From JBBRLG01 sp038231495 (GTDB taxonomy: Bacteria > Planctomycetota > Planctomycetia > Gemmatales > Gemmataceae), in the NCBI GenBank assembly GCA_038231495.1, contig JBBRLG010000461.1:1-6032 (forward strand): a DNA stretch of 6,032 bases, in the 5' to 3' direction. A program made the position numbers and the translations under genes. Position 1 is the stretch's first letter. Each line of letters begins with the position of its first letter. The notes beneath the pieces were generated by a model, which did not search any database, had not been told where the DNA came from, and saw only the letters and a list, made by a program, of their open reading frames with translations. Positions 5,553 through 6,032 of the stretch are shown in pieces.

Positions 5553-5930
5553 TTACCACAAGCGGCGCACGCCATACGGGTCCAATGCCGCGTCCGCGCT
5601 GACGATCGGGATCAACTCTACGATTGCCTGGGAAATCAGCAAGCGATCGAAGGGATCTTTGTGGTGGAATGGCAAGGCGGCGACAGTGGCGAGGTGATCG
5701 TCCGTGACAGGCAGCCACTCAAAATTGGTACGAAGCATCTCGCGCGGGAAGAAGCCACGATAAAGTCCGCCGATGTTCAACTTCTTGAGGCTAACCTTTA
5801 TGGCGACCTCCCACGGCGTTACCGGACTGACCAGCTTGCGGTTGGCCGGGTTGCGGATCAGCGCCCTGGCCGTGGCGCTCAGTTGTGGATCGTCCCACCA
5901 GAACCACAGGACCGTGGGGCCCGTTCCCAA
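5553..5930 (-). pseudogene. VapC-type PIN-domain toxin lacking its N-terminus
   Basis: The frame encodes up to 125 aa of a PIN-domain ribonuclease toxin, with recognisable homology from about codon 7 (VLWFWWDDPQLSATARALI). Conserved acidic positions are visible: Glu41 in PWEVAIKV, Asp92 and Asp95 in HHKDPFDRLLISQA, and Asp113 in SADAALDPYGVRRLW. The C-terminus is intact. The usual beginning, a strand ending in LLDTH with the first metal-binding Asp, is absent. Before VLW the frame reads only LGTGPT, and a TAA stop lies directly upstream at 5933-5931, so a TTG at 5930 is the only available start. I find no Shine-Dalgarno for it. A complete family member would be about 130 aa. Without the first Asp the nuclease site should be dead, so I call it a decayed gene; gene finders may list it as an intact CDS. 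No full antitoxin precedes it. Confidence 0.72.
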
Positions 5931-5937
5931 TTAGGGG

Positions 5938-6032
5938 TCATGCAGCTGCGTCGCAAGCCACTTGCGCTGCTTGGGGTTGCGGCTTGGGCGGTTTGATCGC
6001 GATGCCCGCCTTCAATTGGGCGGCCATGTCCG
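5938..6032 (-). CDS. C-terminal end of an unrecognised reading frame cut by the window edge
   Basis: From the right edge a minus-strand frame reads DMAAQLKAGIAIKPPKPQPQ and ends at a TGA (5940-5938) after a run of Ala and Gln. It is Pro- and Lys-rich, like a disordered tail, and has no motif that I recognise. It could be the end of an upstream gene, perhaps the missing partner of the PIN toxin or a transposase, or simply open by chance over 31 codons. The stop codon is part of the TGACCCC heptamer also found in the left-end repeats. Confidence 0.25.
   Translation of the reverse strand, partial: DMAAQLKAGIAIKPPKPQPQAAQVACDAAA
5952..5966. repeat. Short hairpin with 6-bp stem
   Basis: CGCAAG (5952-5957) and CTTGCG (5961-5966) form a perfect 6-bp stem with a 3-nt loop (CCA). 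It lies inside the partial edge frame and just outside the GGGGTCA at the PIN toxin break. No T-run follows on either strand, so it is unlikely to be a terminator. Confidence 0.35.

Noticed and set aside
5523..5996. Plus-strand 157-codon open frame across the PIN toxin remnant
   Set aside because: The opposite strand has clear PIN-domain homology. The plus frame shows no recognisable motif and no ribosome binding site.

Overview
The window is dominated by one minus-strand operon for an ABC importer of the sugar / autoinducer-2 class (CUT2 type). In order of transcription it reads: a two-domain ATPase (4785 to 3256), a first permease (3278 to 2319), a second permease (2347 to 1346) and a lipoprotein substrate-binding protein (1340 to 360). 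The genes overlap by 23 and 29 nt, and the last two are 5 nt apart. The order ATPase-permease-permease-binding protein is that of lsrACDB (AI-2 uptake). The binding protein is LsrB-like from end to end and finishes in the LsrB-type ...DF C-terminus. However, four of the six residues known to hold AI-2 in LsrB are different, so the true ligand may be another small sugar or polyol. Rhamnose-type transporters are the closest alternative. No kinase, LsrF/LsrG or regulator gene is present, so the substrate cannot be read from neighbours.

Upstream, on the same strand and only 23 bp from the ATPase, lies a compact toxin-antitoxin module: an unusual 79-aa putative antitoxin (5326 to 5087) and a 93-aa RelE/ParE-family toxin (5090 to 4809), joined by an ATGA overlap. 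Upstream again (about 5381 to 5930) are the remains of a second TA system of the Phd/VapC type. A PIN-domain body has lost its N-terminus with the first catalytic Asp. It is followed by the last 26 codons of an antitoxin, whose stop overlaps a new ATG that begins like a VapC start and then breaks off. The pieces are in a permuted order. The window edge (6032 to 5938) holds the unrecognised C-terminal end of another minus-strand reading frame.

The left end (1 to 359) has no convincing gene. It holds a small hairpin, a 12-bp perfect inverted repeat (120-131/156-167), short direct repeats built on TGACCCC and TTTTCTTTGTC, and a 21-bp near-perfect inverted repeat (241-261/325-345). The last lies just after the stop codon of the binding-protein gene and may serve as the operon's 3' end.

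The organism is a Gram-negative-type bacterium of high GC content, judged from the lipoprotein binding protein and strong third-position G/C in the transporter genes. The mixture of TA remnants, this antitoxin type and TGACCCC-type intergenic repeats reminds me of Planctomycetota, but that is an impression and not something the window proves. The TA region and the far-left repeats are visibly more AT-rich than the transporter genes, which fits later acquisition.
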